Origin: Pictodentalium vernedei
Taxonomy: Eukaryota; Mollusca; Scaphopoda; Dentaliida; Dentaliidae
Direction: 5' to 3'
DNA length: 64,000 bases
Assembly: GCA_031216915.1 (NCBI GenBank)
Contig: CM062292.1
Location: forward strand, 5,390,457 to 5,454,456
In this document: positions 20,225-31,296 of the stretch, piece by piece
Position numbering within the stretch: position 1 is the stretch's first letter
Layout: each line of letters opens with the position of its first letter
The notes under the pieces: generated by a model
Told to the model about the DNA's origin: nothing
Seen by the model: the letters and a program-made list of their open reading frames with translations, nothing else
The model's database searches: none
Translations under genes and position numbers: made by a program

Positions 20225-21213
20225 TTTTTTTAGCTCAACTCTCCATCCACAATTCCTTTAGCAAACCCTAAAGACTGCAGCTCTCGACCCAGTCGGTCCT
20301 TAATTTCATATGTGACTTTGGGGCAATGTCCAGATGAGAGCTACATGTATCAAATTTTTTTCAAGTCCTTTGAAAAACATGACTGCCAGGGACCAGTGGC
20401 CACCTTGGATTTAGCAAATAAATTGTCAACAGTTCTGTTAGCACACTCTACAGGCTGTATCTCTCACCTGATCTTTCTCTTCTTTCATGTATAGGTTTGG
20501 TGTGATGTCCAGATGGGAGATATCAGAAATTTCTAAATTTTGTTGAAAACAGGGCCACAAAGCAGTCATCCTGGATTTGGATTATGAATTGTCAACAATT
20601 TCATTCTCACAGCCTGCAGACTGCATCTTGCACCCAATCTTTTTTCAAATGTCATATGTAGCTTTGGTTTGATATCTAGATAGAAGCTATTGAATGTTTC
20701 TGAATTTTGTTGAAAAATATGGCTGCCAGCACCCAGTTTGGATTTCGCATATAAATTTTCAACGATTCCATTAGCACACCCTACAAACAGCATCTCTCAC
20801 CCACTCTTTCTTGAATTTTGTATGTAGCTTTGATGTGATATCTAGATGGAAGCTATAATTTTTTCTGAATTTTGTGGGAAAACATGCTCAGCAGTGGCCA
20901 TCTTGGATTTTACTATAAATTGTCAACAATCCATCAGTACACCCTACAGGCTACACCTCTCACCCTATATTTTTCAAATTCTATATTCAACTTTGGTATG
21001 ATGTGGCCACCATCAGCCATCTTAGATTTAGCATATAAATTGTCAACAAATCCATTAGTACACCCAACAGGCTGCATCAGATGTCATATGTAGCTTTGGT
21101 GAGACACCTTTTCTGAGGAAATTTGAGTGAATGACTTGGTGTTACTGGATCTTTCTATTTAGTTCAGACCGTTCTTGGACACGTTGAGCAGTGTCAATGA
21201 CACTTCATTTGAA
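20225..21213 (+). mobile_element. Family-2 element, copy 1
   Basis: It starts TTTTTTAGCTCAACTC and ends GTTGAGCAGTGTCAATGACA followed by CTTCATT, a small terminal hairpin. The body is about 5 tandem units of 150-165 bp: CCATTAGCACACCCTACAGG, CATATGTAGCTTTGG, GATGGAAGCTAT, TGGCCATCTTGGATTT and AAATTGTCAACAAT. The 5' hairpin and GTCCGTC-like tract seen in copy 2 are deleted. It has no coding capacity. Confidence 0.85.
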
Positions 21214-21474
21214 TTATCTTCTGTTCATCTTTGGAGTGCACAGTGTTCATTGATGTATTTCTTGAAAAAAATTTTCCCAATTCCGGTACTCAACAATTAT
21301 ATATAGTATGCTTCACCTCAGATGGTTGCGAGCAGTACACAGTGGGCCTTCCATTTTCCAAATCGAAAGACTGACGCACACCAAGTCAGTGTTGGTAATC
21401 CTACAGATGCATCAAAATAATCAAGATCACTTTGTATTGTTTTTTTTATTCACGTTTAGCAAAACTTTGGATAG

Positions 21475-21615
21475 TCCAAGTAGTGGTGAGCAACTGTCAG
21501 ACTCACAAAGTACTAACTTTGTACAAACTGGGTTAGCATTGGTTGAAGACAAAGCATCAAAGAGTATACCTTAGTACACAGTACTAGTTCCACTGCGCCC
21601 CCACACCCTGTGGAG
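21475..21615 (-). mobile_element. SINE fragment, minus
   Basis: GAGCAACTGTCAGACTC, GGGTTAGCATTGGTTGAAGA and GTACACAGTACTAGTTCCAC match the reverse complement of the central SINE body. Head and tail are missing. Confidence 0.65.
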
Positions 21616-21619
21616 GTTA

Positions 21620-22550
21620 TAAATTGTTACTTGATTTTCTGTATGAGGGGTCTGGAAAAACTCTCCAGAATTGCAGTGCCCCCTACCTCCTATTCAAAGT
21701 AAGACTAATGTGCAACCTCTTGGTTTTGACTGCAACATAAAATATGAGCATCCCCACCTTCCATCCCTCAGCCACAGAGTTTTCCTACTGAAAAAATGCT
21801 CAGAAAAATGCACATTAGTGAATGTTGAGAGTAATCAGTAAAGTTAAGTTGGAAAGTTGCACTTGGTAAGAATAACTGACTTCTGATTGAAATAATGTGA
21901 TTCCCAGTCTGTTAAGAATATTCTGCCAGTCTGCATCTGTCATTGAAGAAGTCAATTTACTCCTGCATGTACCTGTCCAATAATAGTGATGGATGTTTGA
22001 TAGTGATAGTCAGGACTCAAGATATTTGATTGGAAGTTAACAATCATGATGGCATTTCCCGCCTACATGTACATTTGTATTCCTCACTGCCAAATAATAG
22101 TGATTGCTGAGATTTTTCTTCAAAATTAATAATGGTGTTGGCAGTGTTATTAGGCAGGTGAGGGTATCCTGTTTGCCTGTGTGTCCAGTACAAATACCCT
22201 CAAGCCAGAAAAGCCAAACTTATGATCCGCTTGTTTGTCGTTACAAGGTGAGTAAATTGTTGTGTTTTACATTTACATGTACTCTCCTCTGATTGGTTGT
22301 TTTGTGTGGGTAGCTGTCTACGGCTATCCGTAAAATTGGCAGACATGATTTGATGTTAGCTAATGTTTGCTTAAATAAATAACCCATATTAATAAATGGA
22401 AAAATAAATAACTGGTGAAAATACTTTTAGAGAAGAAAAAGAATATTTAGCACTAATAAACTAGTAACAAATACTTTTCTATGTTCCAGAAGAATATGCT
22501 GCAAAGTGTGATCTAAAGTGGCATCTGAACAAGACAGCCGAAAAATTATG
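21620..22550. other. Unassigned sequence
   Basis: There is no supported gene or dispersed repeat. Confidence 0.45.
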
Positions 22551-22556
22551 TAAGTT

Positions 22557-22683
22557 GGGGGGGGGGGGGGGGGGGGGGGGAGGGGGGTAGAGGCTTTTAT
22601 TTTGTGTTGAAGTTAAAAGTGAGGTGCTATGCATTGGTCTAACTTGGAAAGGAGTGGGGGGGGGGGGGGGGGGGGTGGGGGGG
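22557..22683 (+). repeat. Two long poly-G tracts
   Basis: A run of 24 G (22557-22580) plus A and 6 G, then a second run (22656-22683) of about 20 G, T and 7 G. Both follow similar text (TAAGTTGG / GGAGTGGGG), so the pair may itself be a short duplication. Confidence 0.9.
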
Positions 22684-22689
22684 AGTGAA

Positions 22690-23570
22690 ATGTAAGTTGG
22701 AATTTTGGGAATCTGATCCAGAAAAACACCAGTGCTCCAGTGAACTAACTATGTACCAAACTGATGCTGTTAATCCACTAGTTTCCTAAAATTGCCTAAT
22801 TCACACAGTAGGCCTACACTGTGTACTTTTGCATGATTTTGGATGTACTAACTGCTTCGAAACTGCTTCGACACAGCGAATATTTGGTAAGTAAGTTCTT
22901 GTCTTAAGGGTGACCACAGTAGAGTGAATACCAAGCCATTTAATGTATAAACCCTTGAACCAGGATAATAATAAGGTCATTGTTGAAACTCAGTTGTTTA
23001 CAATTTTCAACATTGTGGTACAAATTGTGAGTGTGGGGTGGGGGGGGGGGGGGCTGTCTGCTTCCAACCCTGCCTCTGCAGTCCCTTAAAGAGTTTAGCA
23101 AGTGACTATTAAGAATGAAGTGTCTTTGCAGACAAAATGTTCTGGACTGACTTGTCATGAAGGGCAACAACTAAAAGCAGGGTTTTTACTTTTTCAATGA
23201 AGGTGACAATAAATCATGTTGTGTTTACAACTTTTATTTTAATATGATAAAATCAAGTAAATTGTGTATCATCTAGGAGATAAATGTTTTCTCAACAAAA
23301 CAGTGTGTAGAAGTAAATGAATGAATATGAATAGAATAAATATTTAACTCTTTGAAAAATCGAGGTAGGAATTCTCTGTCTTTCCTTGTGTTATATTATA
23401 ATATTCATAATAGCTGCTATAAGTTATGCTTGTCTAATAATATTATTCTATTAATAAATCATTGTTGGTGATGAACCCCTGTGATTTAACTCTCTTGTGT
23501 CACTTTTTTAAGCTCATTCTGTGGGTGCATGACAATGGTATACACTTTCCCCCTTACTGTTTTTTGGCTC
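22690..23570. other. Unassigned sequence with one poly-G tract
   Basis: No supported gene; a run of about 17 G interrupted by T lies at 23036-23054. Confidence 0.45.
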
Positions 23571-23574
23571 TGCT

Positions 23575-23870
23575 TGTACAGTATGTGAAGAGTGAATTGT
23601 AACTACATGTAAATCACCCATGGAGTGGAGTTGTCACACAAAGTATCACTTTCAAATTTTGAACATATAAACAGAAGAAACCAGTAATGTTTCAGCCAAT
23701 GGATTTCAGAGTTTAACCTGTAGGTCCATTGGCTGGAACTTTGTGATTGTTATGCTTTGCAACAAATTTGTAGAATCTCCACTCTGTGAGTGATTTAGTG
23801 AAAACACACTCTCCATGCAGAATCTCCACGCTGTGAGTGATTTAGAGAAAATACACTCTCCACATACTGT
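23575..23870. repeat. Dispersed repeat with GTGGAGA ends (copy 2)
   Basis: Partner of 7299-7552. Its 3' part is duplicated: AGAATCTCCACTCTGTGAGT then GATTTAG (from about 23773) recurs as AGAATCTCCACGCTGTGAGT then GATTTAG (from about 23820), each followed by AAAACACACTCTCCA-like text. Confidence 0.65.
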
Positions 23871-23874
23871 ATTA

Positions 23875-24435
23875 TAAAGTAAATTTAGAACTTGGGAGAA
23901 ATCAAGTCAGTTTTGGTCAGTTCTGAAGCCATTGCTGACCCCTATTCTCACTATAGAGACACTAAACCATTAAGGATGTCCCCCATATTTGTCTATTTCA
24001 AGATGGATATTTTGTTTAGCAGTATGTGTATGTTAAGATTAGAGCATGGAAAGTGTTAATCGTCTGAGTGCTAGAAGCCACTATATATGAGGGTTTTAAA
24101 AAGAATAAGCGTGCTGTAGCAAAAACCAACATTTTCGTTGCTTATGTTTCATATTAAGTCAAACGCAAATAATATTTTTTTATAAAAATTGTTTGATTAA
24201 AATTATTTGAGATGGCCTATGGAAACTCTCCAATAATTTGTAATAAAACAAATGCTGAATAATAAAACCGACCACCAAAAATAATCTAGCCTTCAACTAG
24301 TTAAAATAACTAATAAATATGATATTGTGGGATGAAACGGAAACCATTATTAGTTTTGGGTACATACGAAAATAAACAAAAGAAAATAAACACTGAAAAA
24401 CTGAGGAGTTGAGTATGTATAAATAAACTGCAGGT
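23875..24435. other. Unassigned AT-rich sequence
   Basis: There is no supported gene or repeat. Confidence 0.45.
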
Positions 24436-24439
24436 TCCC

Positions 24440-24600
24440 TCATTCTTCAGTTTTACCTATTGTCATACTGGGGTTGTAACAACACTTTTGACAGCCATGA
24501 TCACCTTATGCCAGACAGTTTTACTGGTAGGGTAGCCAGAGTACATGACGAGGACCACCATGGAGAGGCGAGCAACTGTCAAGAGACATTTGCTGCCTAT
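24440..24600 (-). mobile_element. SINE 3' fragment, minus (tail type II)
   Basis: TTGACAGCCATGATCACCTT, ACAGTTTTACTGG, AGTACATGACGAGGACCACC and GAGCAACTGTC give, in reverse, the 3' half of a SINE whose tail resembles that at 27660-27712 rather than the CATGATTAGCC tail. Confidence 0.65.
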
Positions 24601-24919
24601 ACATGTATATCGTACATGCAAATAGGCCGATTTCATTGTAAAATCTGCTGAAATCCACTATTAATATTACAATATAATGATTTTCCAGGGCATTACCTTC
24701 TTTAAAGGTCCAACAGAAATGATTAATAACAATTTAATGGCCTGAAGTCACAAGGTCTTATGACTATGAGCAGTCTTCGGTGAAGTCTTCGGCTGCTAAT
24801 GAGACAGAGGACTGTTAATCATTCTGCATGGGATGTTTACTAATAGAACCGTAAATCCCTGCCTGACAAAGTTGTGTTATTACTGCTATAACCACTAATG
24901 TAGATGTTTATGAGAATAC

Positions 24920-25262
24920 TACTATTTATTTATTGGGGTTTAATTACACCTTCGAAAGCCAAGGTCACCACATGTCAGACAGTTATACAGGTGGAGGAAG
25001 CTGGGGGTATGCAGAGGGAACTACAAAGCAGTGGCAAGCAACTATCAGGCTCCCCAGCGTATAAACTTCACACATGCAGGGTTAACATTGGATGAAGACA
25101 AGTGCACCATCGATGTGCAGTATGCCTTAGCACACGATGCCACTGTGCCCCAACATGGGCAATGGGGTGAAGTGTCTTGCCCAAGGACACAATGTGGTTG
25201 TCGCAGGTGGGATTCAAACCGAGGACCTTTTTGCATGCACCTCTACCTAATGAGAAGCATAC
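24920..25262 (-). mobile_element. tRNA-derived SINE, minus, nearly full length (tail type II)
   Basis: In reverse orientation it reads: tRNA-like head with TAGGTAGAGGTGCATGC, B-box-like GGTTTGAATCCCACC, TGTGTCCTTGGGCAAGACAC, GCATCGTGTGCTAAGGCATA, CCAATGTTAACCCTGC, and a tail CTTTCGAAGGTGTAATTAAA followed by CCCCAATAAATAAA. The B-box-like sequence predicts an internal Pol III promoter. Confidence 0.85.
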
Positions 25263-25264
25263 TT

Positions 25265-25985
25265 CTAATACTAATGAAGTATACTTTGACACAGAACTTT
25301 TTTTTATTAAATTTCATCAGGTTTGGGCATTGAAAATCAGGAACTCGGTAAAAAGAAAAAATAAGTATTTCCAGAAATAGAATTATAAGAAATTAGAAAC
25401 ACTTATTTGATTATTGCACAGCATTCCAGCACTGATCAGAAATACATATTTTGTGAGTTGGAATACTCTGCAATGTCCCATTATTCACCAGAGAATGCCA
25501 TGTGGTAACCATAATTATTTATACTTATAGCTTTATTCTTAGCAAAATACATCACATATATCATTTAATGTGACAAAATATCAAATTGTGTTTTTAATAG
25601 ATTGGAATGCAATTATCAGTGAGGATTTCAGTTAGTTCATCATTAATCATGAATCTTCACTTGGACAGTTCCCCGACAGAACCTCTTGGTCATGCTGTAT
25701 TCACATTGTCCAATTACTAATTCCTATGGCTATGTACATGAACCACTAACTGACAAGGGACTCATGGGCAAGATAATACAAAAATGTACTTTTTATACAT
25801 AAATCTTCCTATAACTGCATACTACCATTTTATTAAAATGAAATAAGATTGGCTGCAGCAAACTGGGCCCCAGAGAAGTGAGTCCAAACAGTTTTGTTGA
25901 AGTCATTCTCTGGGAGAAGATGTCTCCCAAATATATAGGAGAACTTACCACCAGGAAAAGACTGCCCCAAATACTATATAGAACA
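25265..25985. other. Unassigned sequence
   Basis: AT-rich, with no supported gene or repeat. Confidence 0.45.
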
Positions 25986-25987
25986 CA

Positions 25988-26170
25988 AGGGTGCACAGTA
26001 GCTCAGTGGTTACGGCATTGGACTTCAAACTGCATTGTGTTCTTGGGTAAGGCACTTCATCCTGACTGCCCACATGTTCAAATCTTTGGGCTCACTGTGA
26101 GGCCCAAGTTTTAACCAAGTTTAAGACAATACAGTCATCATGAACTGGTCGTAATCCATGTGTGGTCAGT
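25988..26170 (+). mobile_element. SINE 5' part
   Basis: GGGTGCACAGTAGCTCAGTG, TACGGCATTGGACTTCAAAC and TTCTTGGGTAAGGCACTTCA correspond to the head of the copy at 46156. After about 26090 the match fades. The B-box portion is deleted. Confidence 0.7.
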
Positions 26171-26255
26171 GATGTCCATGCATGCATTTACCAGGTAATA
26201 AAAATCATAATCAAAGTTTTAATTAATGAAGCACTGGGTTGTACCCATTGCTTCA

Positions 26256-26487
26256 TTAACCCTTTACCAAACGTAATGACCAAAACTTGCCAGTGTTTTC
26301 ACAAACATCATCCATTCAATTTTTATTATTTTTTCATATTTTATCTCAAAAACATAGCTTATAACCCATCTGTCAGGACGAGCATGTTGAGCACATTCCA
26401 GTGAGGGGTCACAAGCTGAGCTGTTGACAATATATGTGGAAATTTAATTATTAAAACTTCTGATTTTCATTTCAGGTAAAGAGTTAA
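26256..26487. mobile_element. TTAA-flanked MITE, degenerate hairpin
   Basis: TTAACCCTTTACCAAACG at the left and CAGGTAAAGAGTTAA at the right. The interior has TTTATCTCAAAAACATAGCT, shared with the copy at 60793, and CATTCCAGTGAGGGGTCAC. The arms no longer pair well. Confidence 0.75.
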
Positions 26488-26817
26488 TTAAAATTTTGAT
26501 GATTATTCCTATAATCAGTGTTTGGAATCTAATATTAGTGTGTCTGTGGAAATATTACCCACCTGGGGAAAGTGACCAGTACACTGCAGCCATACTGTAT
26601 GTTATGTATGTCATATTTGGACTCCAAATAGGAACTCTGGCTTTAACTAAGTACAATATGAAGAATATTTATTGAAAATCTAAGTTCTTCAGATTTATCA
26701 GTCAGAAACTTTTGATGATTGGTATAGAGCAGCCTTAAGGGATCAATCATCAGATTCAAGTCCCTGAAATGATGTTTGAGCTGACCTAACCACTGTAGGA
26801 GCCCAATTTTAATGCTT

Positions 26818-28230
26818 TTCCCAAAAATTTAGGGGAGCATATAGTAGCCACACTGTCATCTGTCTCTCCGTCTCAAAAAAATGGTTTTCAGTTGATAACT
26901 TTAGTTTGCCTGAGTGAAACGAAACAGCATTCTATACGTAAGTGTATAACCACATAATACAGTTTGCGATTGATAGTGGGCTTGGTCTGGTATTTTGTGG
27001 CAGAGTTATGTCCCTTTTCCAACTTAGACATGTTGATATTGGTTTCCGGATCATAACTTTAGTCTGAGTGAACAAAATTAAACAAAATATTATATGTAGG
27101 TTTATAACCACAAAATGCAGGTTGGGATTGATAGTGGGCTTAGTCTGATATTTTTAGACAGAGTTATGGCACTTTTCCGACTTAGAAGACATGTTGATCT
27201 TGGTTTCTGAATGATAGATTTGGTCTGACTGAATGAAATAGAACAAAGTTTTATGCATTGGTTTATAACTACATAATACAGGTTGGGATTGATAGTGGGC
27301 TCGGTCCAATATTTTTCTGCAGAGCTATGACCCTTTTCCAACTTAGTAGACATTATATTGGTTCACTTGGGGAGTGGTGGATCAGGCAGAGGTGCAGGTT
27401 CCTGACGAGAGGTCCTTGGTTTGAATCCCACCTGCAACAACCACATTGTTTCTTTGGGCAAGACACTCCACCCCATTGCCCACGTGGCGGCACGGTGGCA
27501 TTGTGTACTAAGACATACAACACGTCGATGGTGCACTAATGTCTTCAACCAATGCTAAGCCTGCTTGTGTGGAGTTAGTATGTTGAGGAGCCTGATAGTT
27601 GCTTGACATTGCATGGTGGTTCTTTCTGGGTACTCCAGCTTCCTCCTTCCGTAAAACTTTCCAACACGATGTGACCCTGGCTGTCGAAAGTGTCATTAAA
27701 CCCAAATAAATTTGGTTTACTTTAGTTTGACTGAATTAAAAAAAAACTGTATACATAGGTTTATAACCACATAATGCAGAGTGGGATTGATTGTGGGCTT
27801 GATCTGATATTTTTATGCTTCCAAAAAAAAATTTGGGGGAGCATATAGTTGCCCATCCGAAAGAAATGATTTCTGGGAGATAACTTAGTTTGACTGAACA
27901 AAATGAAACTTAGTTTGACTGAACAAAATGAAATGTAGTTTTATACATAGGTTTATAACTTCATAATACAGGTTGGGATTGATAGTAGGCTTAGTCCAAT
28001 ATTTTTTATCCTAGTTACATGTTTGGTCCTTTTCCAACTTAGAAAACATGTTGATATTGGCTTCTGGGTGATAACTTTAGTTTGAGTGTACAGAATGAAA
28101 CAGAACTTTATACATAGGTTTATAACCACATGATACAGGATGGGATTGATAGTGGGCTTGGTCCAATATTTTTTGACAGAGTTATGGTCCTTTGAAAACA
28201 GACTCTGTCCGATATACGGCAGCAAAATTA
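26818..28230 (+). repeat. Tandem array (~150-bp unit) with GGGAGCATATAG heads
   Basis: About six units share GATAACTTTAGTTTGACTGA, TTTATACATAGGTTTATAAC, CACATAATACAGGTTGGGAT, TGATAGTGGGCTTGGTC and GAGTTATGGCCCTTTTCCAA. Two heads are present, AAATTTAGGGGAGCATATAG (26826) and AAATTTGGGGGAGCATATAG (27830), the first followed by CTGTCTCTCCGTCTC. A SINE interrupts the array at 27367-27712. No protein-coding frame is conserved between units. Confidence 0.85.
27367..27712 (+). mobile_element. tRNA-derived SINE, full length (tail type II)
   Basis: The head GGGGAGTGGTGGATCAGGCA, B box GGTTTGAATCCCACC, then TTGGGCAAGACACTCCACCC, GTACTAAGACATACAACACG, GGGTACTCCAGCTTCCTCC and the tail CTGTCGAAAGTGTCATTAAA followed by CCCAAATAAAT. 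A near-perfect flanking repeat TTGGTT(C/T)ACT lies at 27357-27366 and 27713-27722, inside the tandem array. Confidence 0.9.
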
Positions 28231-28235
28231 AAGGG

Positions 28236-28640
28236 CTGACATGGCAATTTGAGGGGAACCGATCTTAATGAAACGTCTTGGGTACCTTTGTTATCACTGT
28301 GGGATGAGAATGAGTGTTTTGGAGTGTGGTCCGAAATTCAAGATGACTACCGGCATGCATTTTGTACCAAAATTAGTGCAATCAGTTTTTTGAACTGAAC
28401 TTCTATTTGAAAGTTCTGATTTGAATAAATTTTTGTTTGAATGGTTAGTAACATGTAATACATCACATATAATACAGGTTTTTTATCTTGTGCAGAAATT
28501 ATGCAAATTAGATGAGCATTAATTTATTCAGTGCTACTTATACACAGTACATGTAAGTGCACATGTCAATATGGGGGTGTTGTCCAAAATTCAAGATACC
28601 TGCTGGTGGCCATTTTATATCGAAATTAGGAGCAATCAGT
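28236..28640 (+). mobile_element. Family-1 body fragment
   Basis: It begins directly with GAACCGATCTTAATGAAACG and continues CTTGGGTACCTTTG, AATTCAAGATGACTACC and TATGCAAATTAGATGA. Head and 3' module are absent; the next element starts at 28641 within its CAATCAGTTTTTT tract. Confidence 0.8.
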
Positions 28641-28930
28641 TTTTTAGCTTAACTTGACAAAGTAAAGATAAGCTATTGCCATCACGTGTGCGGAAGTTTG
28701 TTAGTCTGTGCACATTTTCCTTCAGCACAGGCTACACCCCAGAGTTCTTGCCCAATTGTCACAAAATTTCATATGCCGGGTTGGGGTCATGTCTCGATGA
28801 GAACAACCACTTTTGGTCACAATCGGTCAACCCTGATGGCTGCCCAAGCCCAAAACCTGAAAAAAAATTTAGCACAGTCTACAGGTCGTATTTATGAAGG
28901 GATTTCATTGTAACTAGGTAGGATGCCTCT
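28641..28930 (+). mobile_element. TTTTTAGCTTAACTTG-headed element fragment
   Basis: The head TTTTTAGCTTAACTTGACAA then AGTAAAGATAAGCTATTGCC is an imperfect 5' hairpin like those of Families 1 and 3. Sequence after it (AGGCTACACCCCAGAGTTCT, GGGTTGGGGTCATGTCTCGA) resembles the Family-2 body more than the Family-1 body. It is truncated by the MITE-like sequence at 28933. Confidence 0.55.
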
Positions 28931-28932
28931 GT

Positions 28933-29105
28933 ATACAGTTAAAATTGGATGTCCTGTTATGAAATGCGCACAAATAGCATGTCAATCTGCGCGTTAAATC
29001 TAAGCGCTATGACCATAGTAAGGCCATCAAATTCTGTACATATGGCCTGTGCACATGCTATGTTTCTGCCATCCTGTGCACATGCTATGTTTCTGCCATT
29101 GGACC
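28933..29105. mobile_element. ATACAGTTAAAA-type MITE, partial, with 27-bp duplication
   Basis: It starts ATACAGTTAAAATTGGATGT then CCTGTTATGAAATG, like the complete copies at 40334 and 61740. CCTGTGCACATGCTATGTTT then CTGCCAT (27 bp) is repeated exactly at 29046-29072 and 29073-29099. The right half is missing and the sequence passes straight into a Family-1 3' module. Confidence 0.8.
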
Positions 29106-29303
29106 CCCAGGTAACCCACCTTTACAATACTTTACCTGTACATTTGTTACAGGCTACTGGCAGTATTTATGCACAGACCTTTACAATACTATACATGTAC
29201 CTTTGTTATCAGGTCATTACTTAGATAGATGTGTGTCATTGCGGTGTCACATACTATACATGTACATGTCTTACTCAAGTTGAGCTACAGTGTCATTGAC
29301 ACT
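29106..29303 (+). mobile_element. Family-1 3' module, orphan
   Basis: CCCACCTTTACAATACTTTA through TACATGTACATGTCTTACTC to AGTTGAGCTACAGTGTCATT and GACACTTT. It matches the 3' end of copies A-G without its own body. Confidence 0.85.
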
Positions 29304-29465
29304 TTCATTTGCGAATTTTCTGCTTGATAATGCAATAACTTCAACAAAAGTCAACTGCCCAATTCATTTGTGTTATGTTGGTCTCCAGGAACATTTTCTT
29401 GATCGAGTATGAAAATGGGCTCTGTCCAATATATGTGGCAGCAGAATTATTGGCTGACTTTGTCA
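29304..29465 (+). repeat. Flanking segment repeated at 30657
   Basis: TTGATAATGCAATAACTTCA, GTCTCCAGGAACATTTTCTT, TATGAAAATGGGCTCTGTCC and GCAGCAGAATTATTGGCTGA recur at 30657-30815. The last part also recurs near 28184-28230. It appears to be a module placed between Family-1 elements. Confidence 0.7.
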
Positions 29466-30656
29466 TTTTTTAGCTCAACTTTGATCTAGTCAAATTTGAG
29501 GTTATGCCATGGCCCGTCGTCCATCTCTCTGTCTGGCTGTATGTCTGTCCACCAGTCAACAATTCAATACGGCTTGGGCTAGAGGCCATATTTATGAACC
29601 AATCTTTACAAAATTTCTTGGGTGTCTTTGTTTGTCACCGCGGGATGAGAGCGAATGTTTTTGGGTGCAGTACGAAATTCAAGATGGCCACAGGCAGCCA
29701 TTTTGCACCAAAATTAGTGCAATCAGTTTTTTGTACAGAACTTCTGTATGAAAATTCTGATTTGAATAAATTTTGTATGAATGTTTAGTAACATGGAATA
29801 CATCACATATACTACAGGTTTTTTTTTCTCGTGCTGAAATTATGCAAATTAGATGAACATTGATTTATTCAGTGCTACTTATACACAGTGAGCACACATG
29901 TCAATATGGCTCCGGCTAGAGGCTGTGTTTATGAACCGGTCTTCATGAAACTTCTTGGGTACCTTTGTTATCACCTTCGGACGAGATCAATTGTTTTTGG
30001 ATGCGGTCCAAAATTCAAGATGGCTGCCGTGGCCATTTTGTACCAAAATTAGGTATAATCAGTTTTTTGTACAGAACTTGTATATGGCTCGGACTGGAGC
30101 CGTATTGGTGCACCAATCTTTACGAGACTTCTTGGGTGTCTTTGTTATTAGCGTGCGACGAGAAGGAGTGTTTTTGGGTGCAGTTTGAAATTCATGATGG
30201 CTGTTAGTGGCCATTTTATACCAAAATTAGGTGTAGTCAGTTTTTTGTTCAGAACTTCAAGGACTACGTTTGTTATCAAGCTACAGATAAAAAATTCAAA
30301 TACCTATATTTTAAGAAGGACTGGACAGATATTTACTAATTAGTTGAATCAACAACCTTAGAAGGGTTTGAATCACACAGGCTAAAACAGTTGCTAACAT
30401 TTGGCTTATGGTGCACCATAGATTGCAACATTAACCCAGTGGAGATTTCTAGTTTAGCATCTAACTGTCACCCACCTTTACAATACTTTACCTATACATT
30501 TGTTACAGGCTACGGTCAGTATTTATGTACAGACCTTTACAATCCTTTACATGTTCCTTTGTTATCAGGTCATTACCTAGATGTGTGTCGTTGCTGTGCC
30601 ACATGCAATATATGTACATGTCTTACACAAGTTGAGATACAGTGTCATTGACACTT
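29466..30656 (+). mobile_element. Family-1 element, copy B
   Basis: The head TTTTTAGCTCAACTTTGATC, then TCCATCTCTCTGTCTG, about three sub-repeats with CAAGATGGC...GCCATTTTG, then the 3' module ending AAGTTGAGATACAGTGTCAT and TGACACTTTA. About 30260-30430 is unlike other copies and may be a small insertion. Confidence 0.85.
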
Positions 30657-30815
30657 TAATTTTGCAAATTTTGTGCTTGATATTGCCATAACTTGAACAA
30701 ATGTAAATGATTTGATTCTTTTTTTATTATATGGGTTTCCAGGAAAATTGTCTTGACTGAGTTTGAAAATGGGCACCATCAGATATTCGGCATCAGAATT
30801 ATTGGGCAGACTTGT
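30657..30815 (+). repeat. Flanking segment, second copy
   Basis: Partner of 29304-29465: GCTTGATATTGCCATAACTT, TTTCCAGGAAAATTGTCTTG, GAAAATGGGCACC and CAGAATTATTGGGC. Confidence 0.7.
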
Positions 30816-30817
30816 AT

Positions 30818-31178
30818 GTAAGTCGCTCAGCAGGTAGAGGTGCAGGCTGCAAGCCAAGTGGTCATGCAGTTCGAATCCCACCTGCGGCAACCACGTTGTG
30901 TCCTTGTGCAAGACACTTCCCCCCCCAGTGCCCATGTGGGGGCATGGTGGCATTGTGTACTAAGACATACAGTGTGTCGATGATGCACCAATGTATTCAA
31001 CCAATGCTAACCCTGCTTGTGTGGAGTTTGTATGTACGGGAGCTGACAGTGACATCTGCTCTCCAATGCCCGGTGGTTCACTTGGGTATTCCAGCTTCCT
31101 CCACCTGTAAAACTGTTGTCATGATTAGCCACTGTGCAGAAATATGTGACCTTAAACACCAGTAAATAAATAAATACA
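30818..31178 (+). mobile_element. tRNA-derived SINE, full length (tail type I)
   Basis: The A-box-like GTCGCTCAGCAGGTAGAGG and B-box-like GCAGTTCGAATCCCACC mark a tRNA-related head. Then come TGTGTCCTTGTGCAAGACAC, TACTAAGACATACAGTGTGT, CCAATGCTAACCCTGCTTGT, GTATTCCAGCTTCCTCCACC and the tail CATGATTAGCCACTGTGCAG, GACCTTAAACACCAGTAAAT. A short duplication ATGTAAGT flanks it. Confidence 0.92.
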
Positions 31179-31296
31179 TGTAAGTTTTTTGCAGATAAGT
31201 TATTTAGAAAATGTACACTAATGCTTTCTAGTTCACAGTTACCATTTTGTTAGCCATGAGGCAAACCCTTGTTAACTTATTGTTATCTGAGGATTA

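Noticed and set aside
26818..28230. CRISPR-like array
   Set aside because: The context is eukaryotic, units are adjacent without distinct spacers, and there are no cas genes.
30818..30900. tRNA gene candidate
   Set aside because: A- and B-box-like sequences are present, but the acceptor and anticodon stems do not close and the sequence continues into a SINE body.
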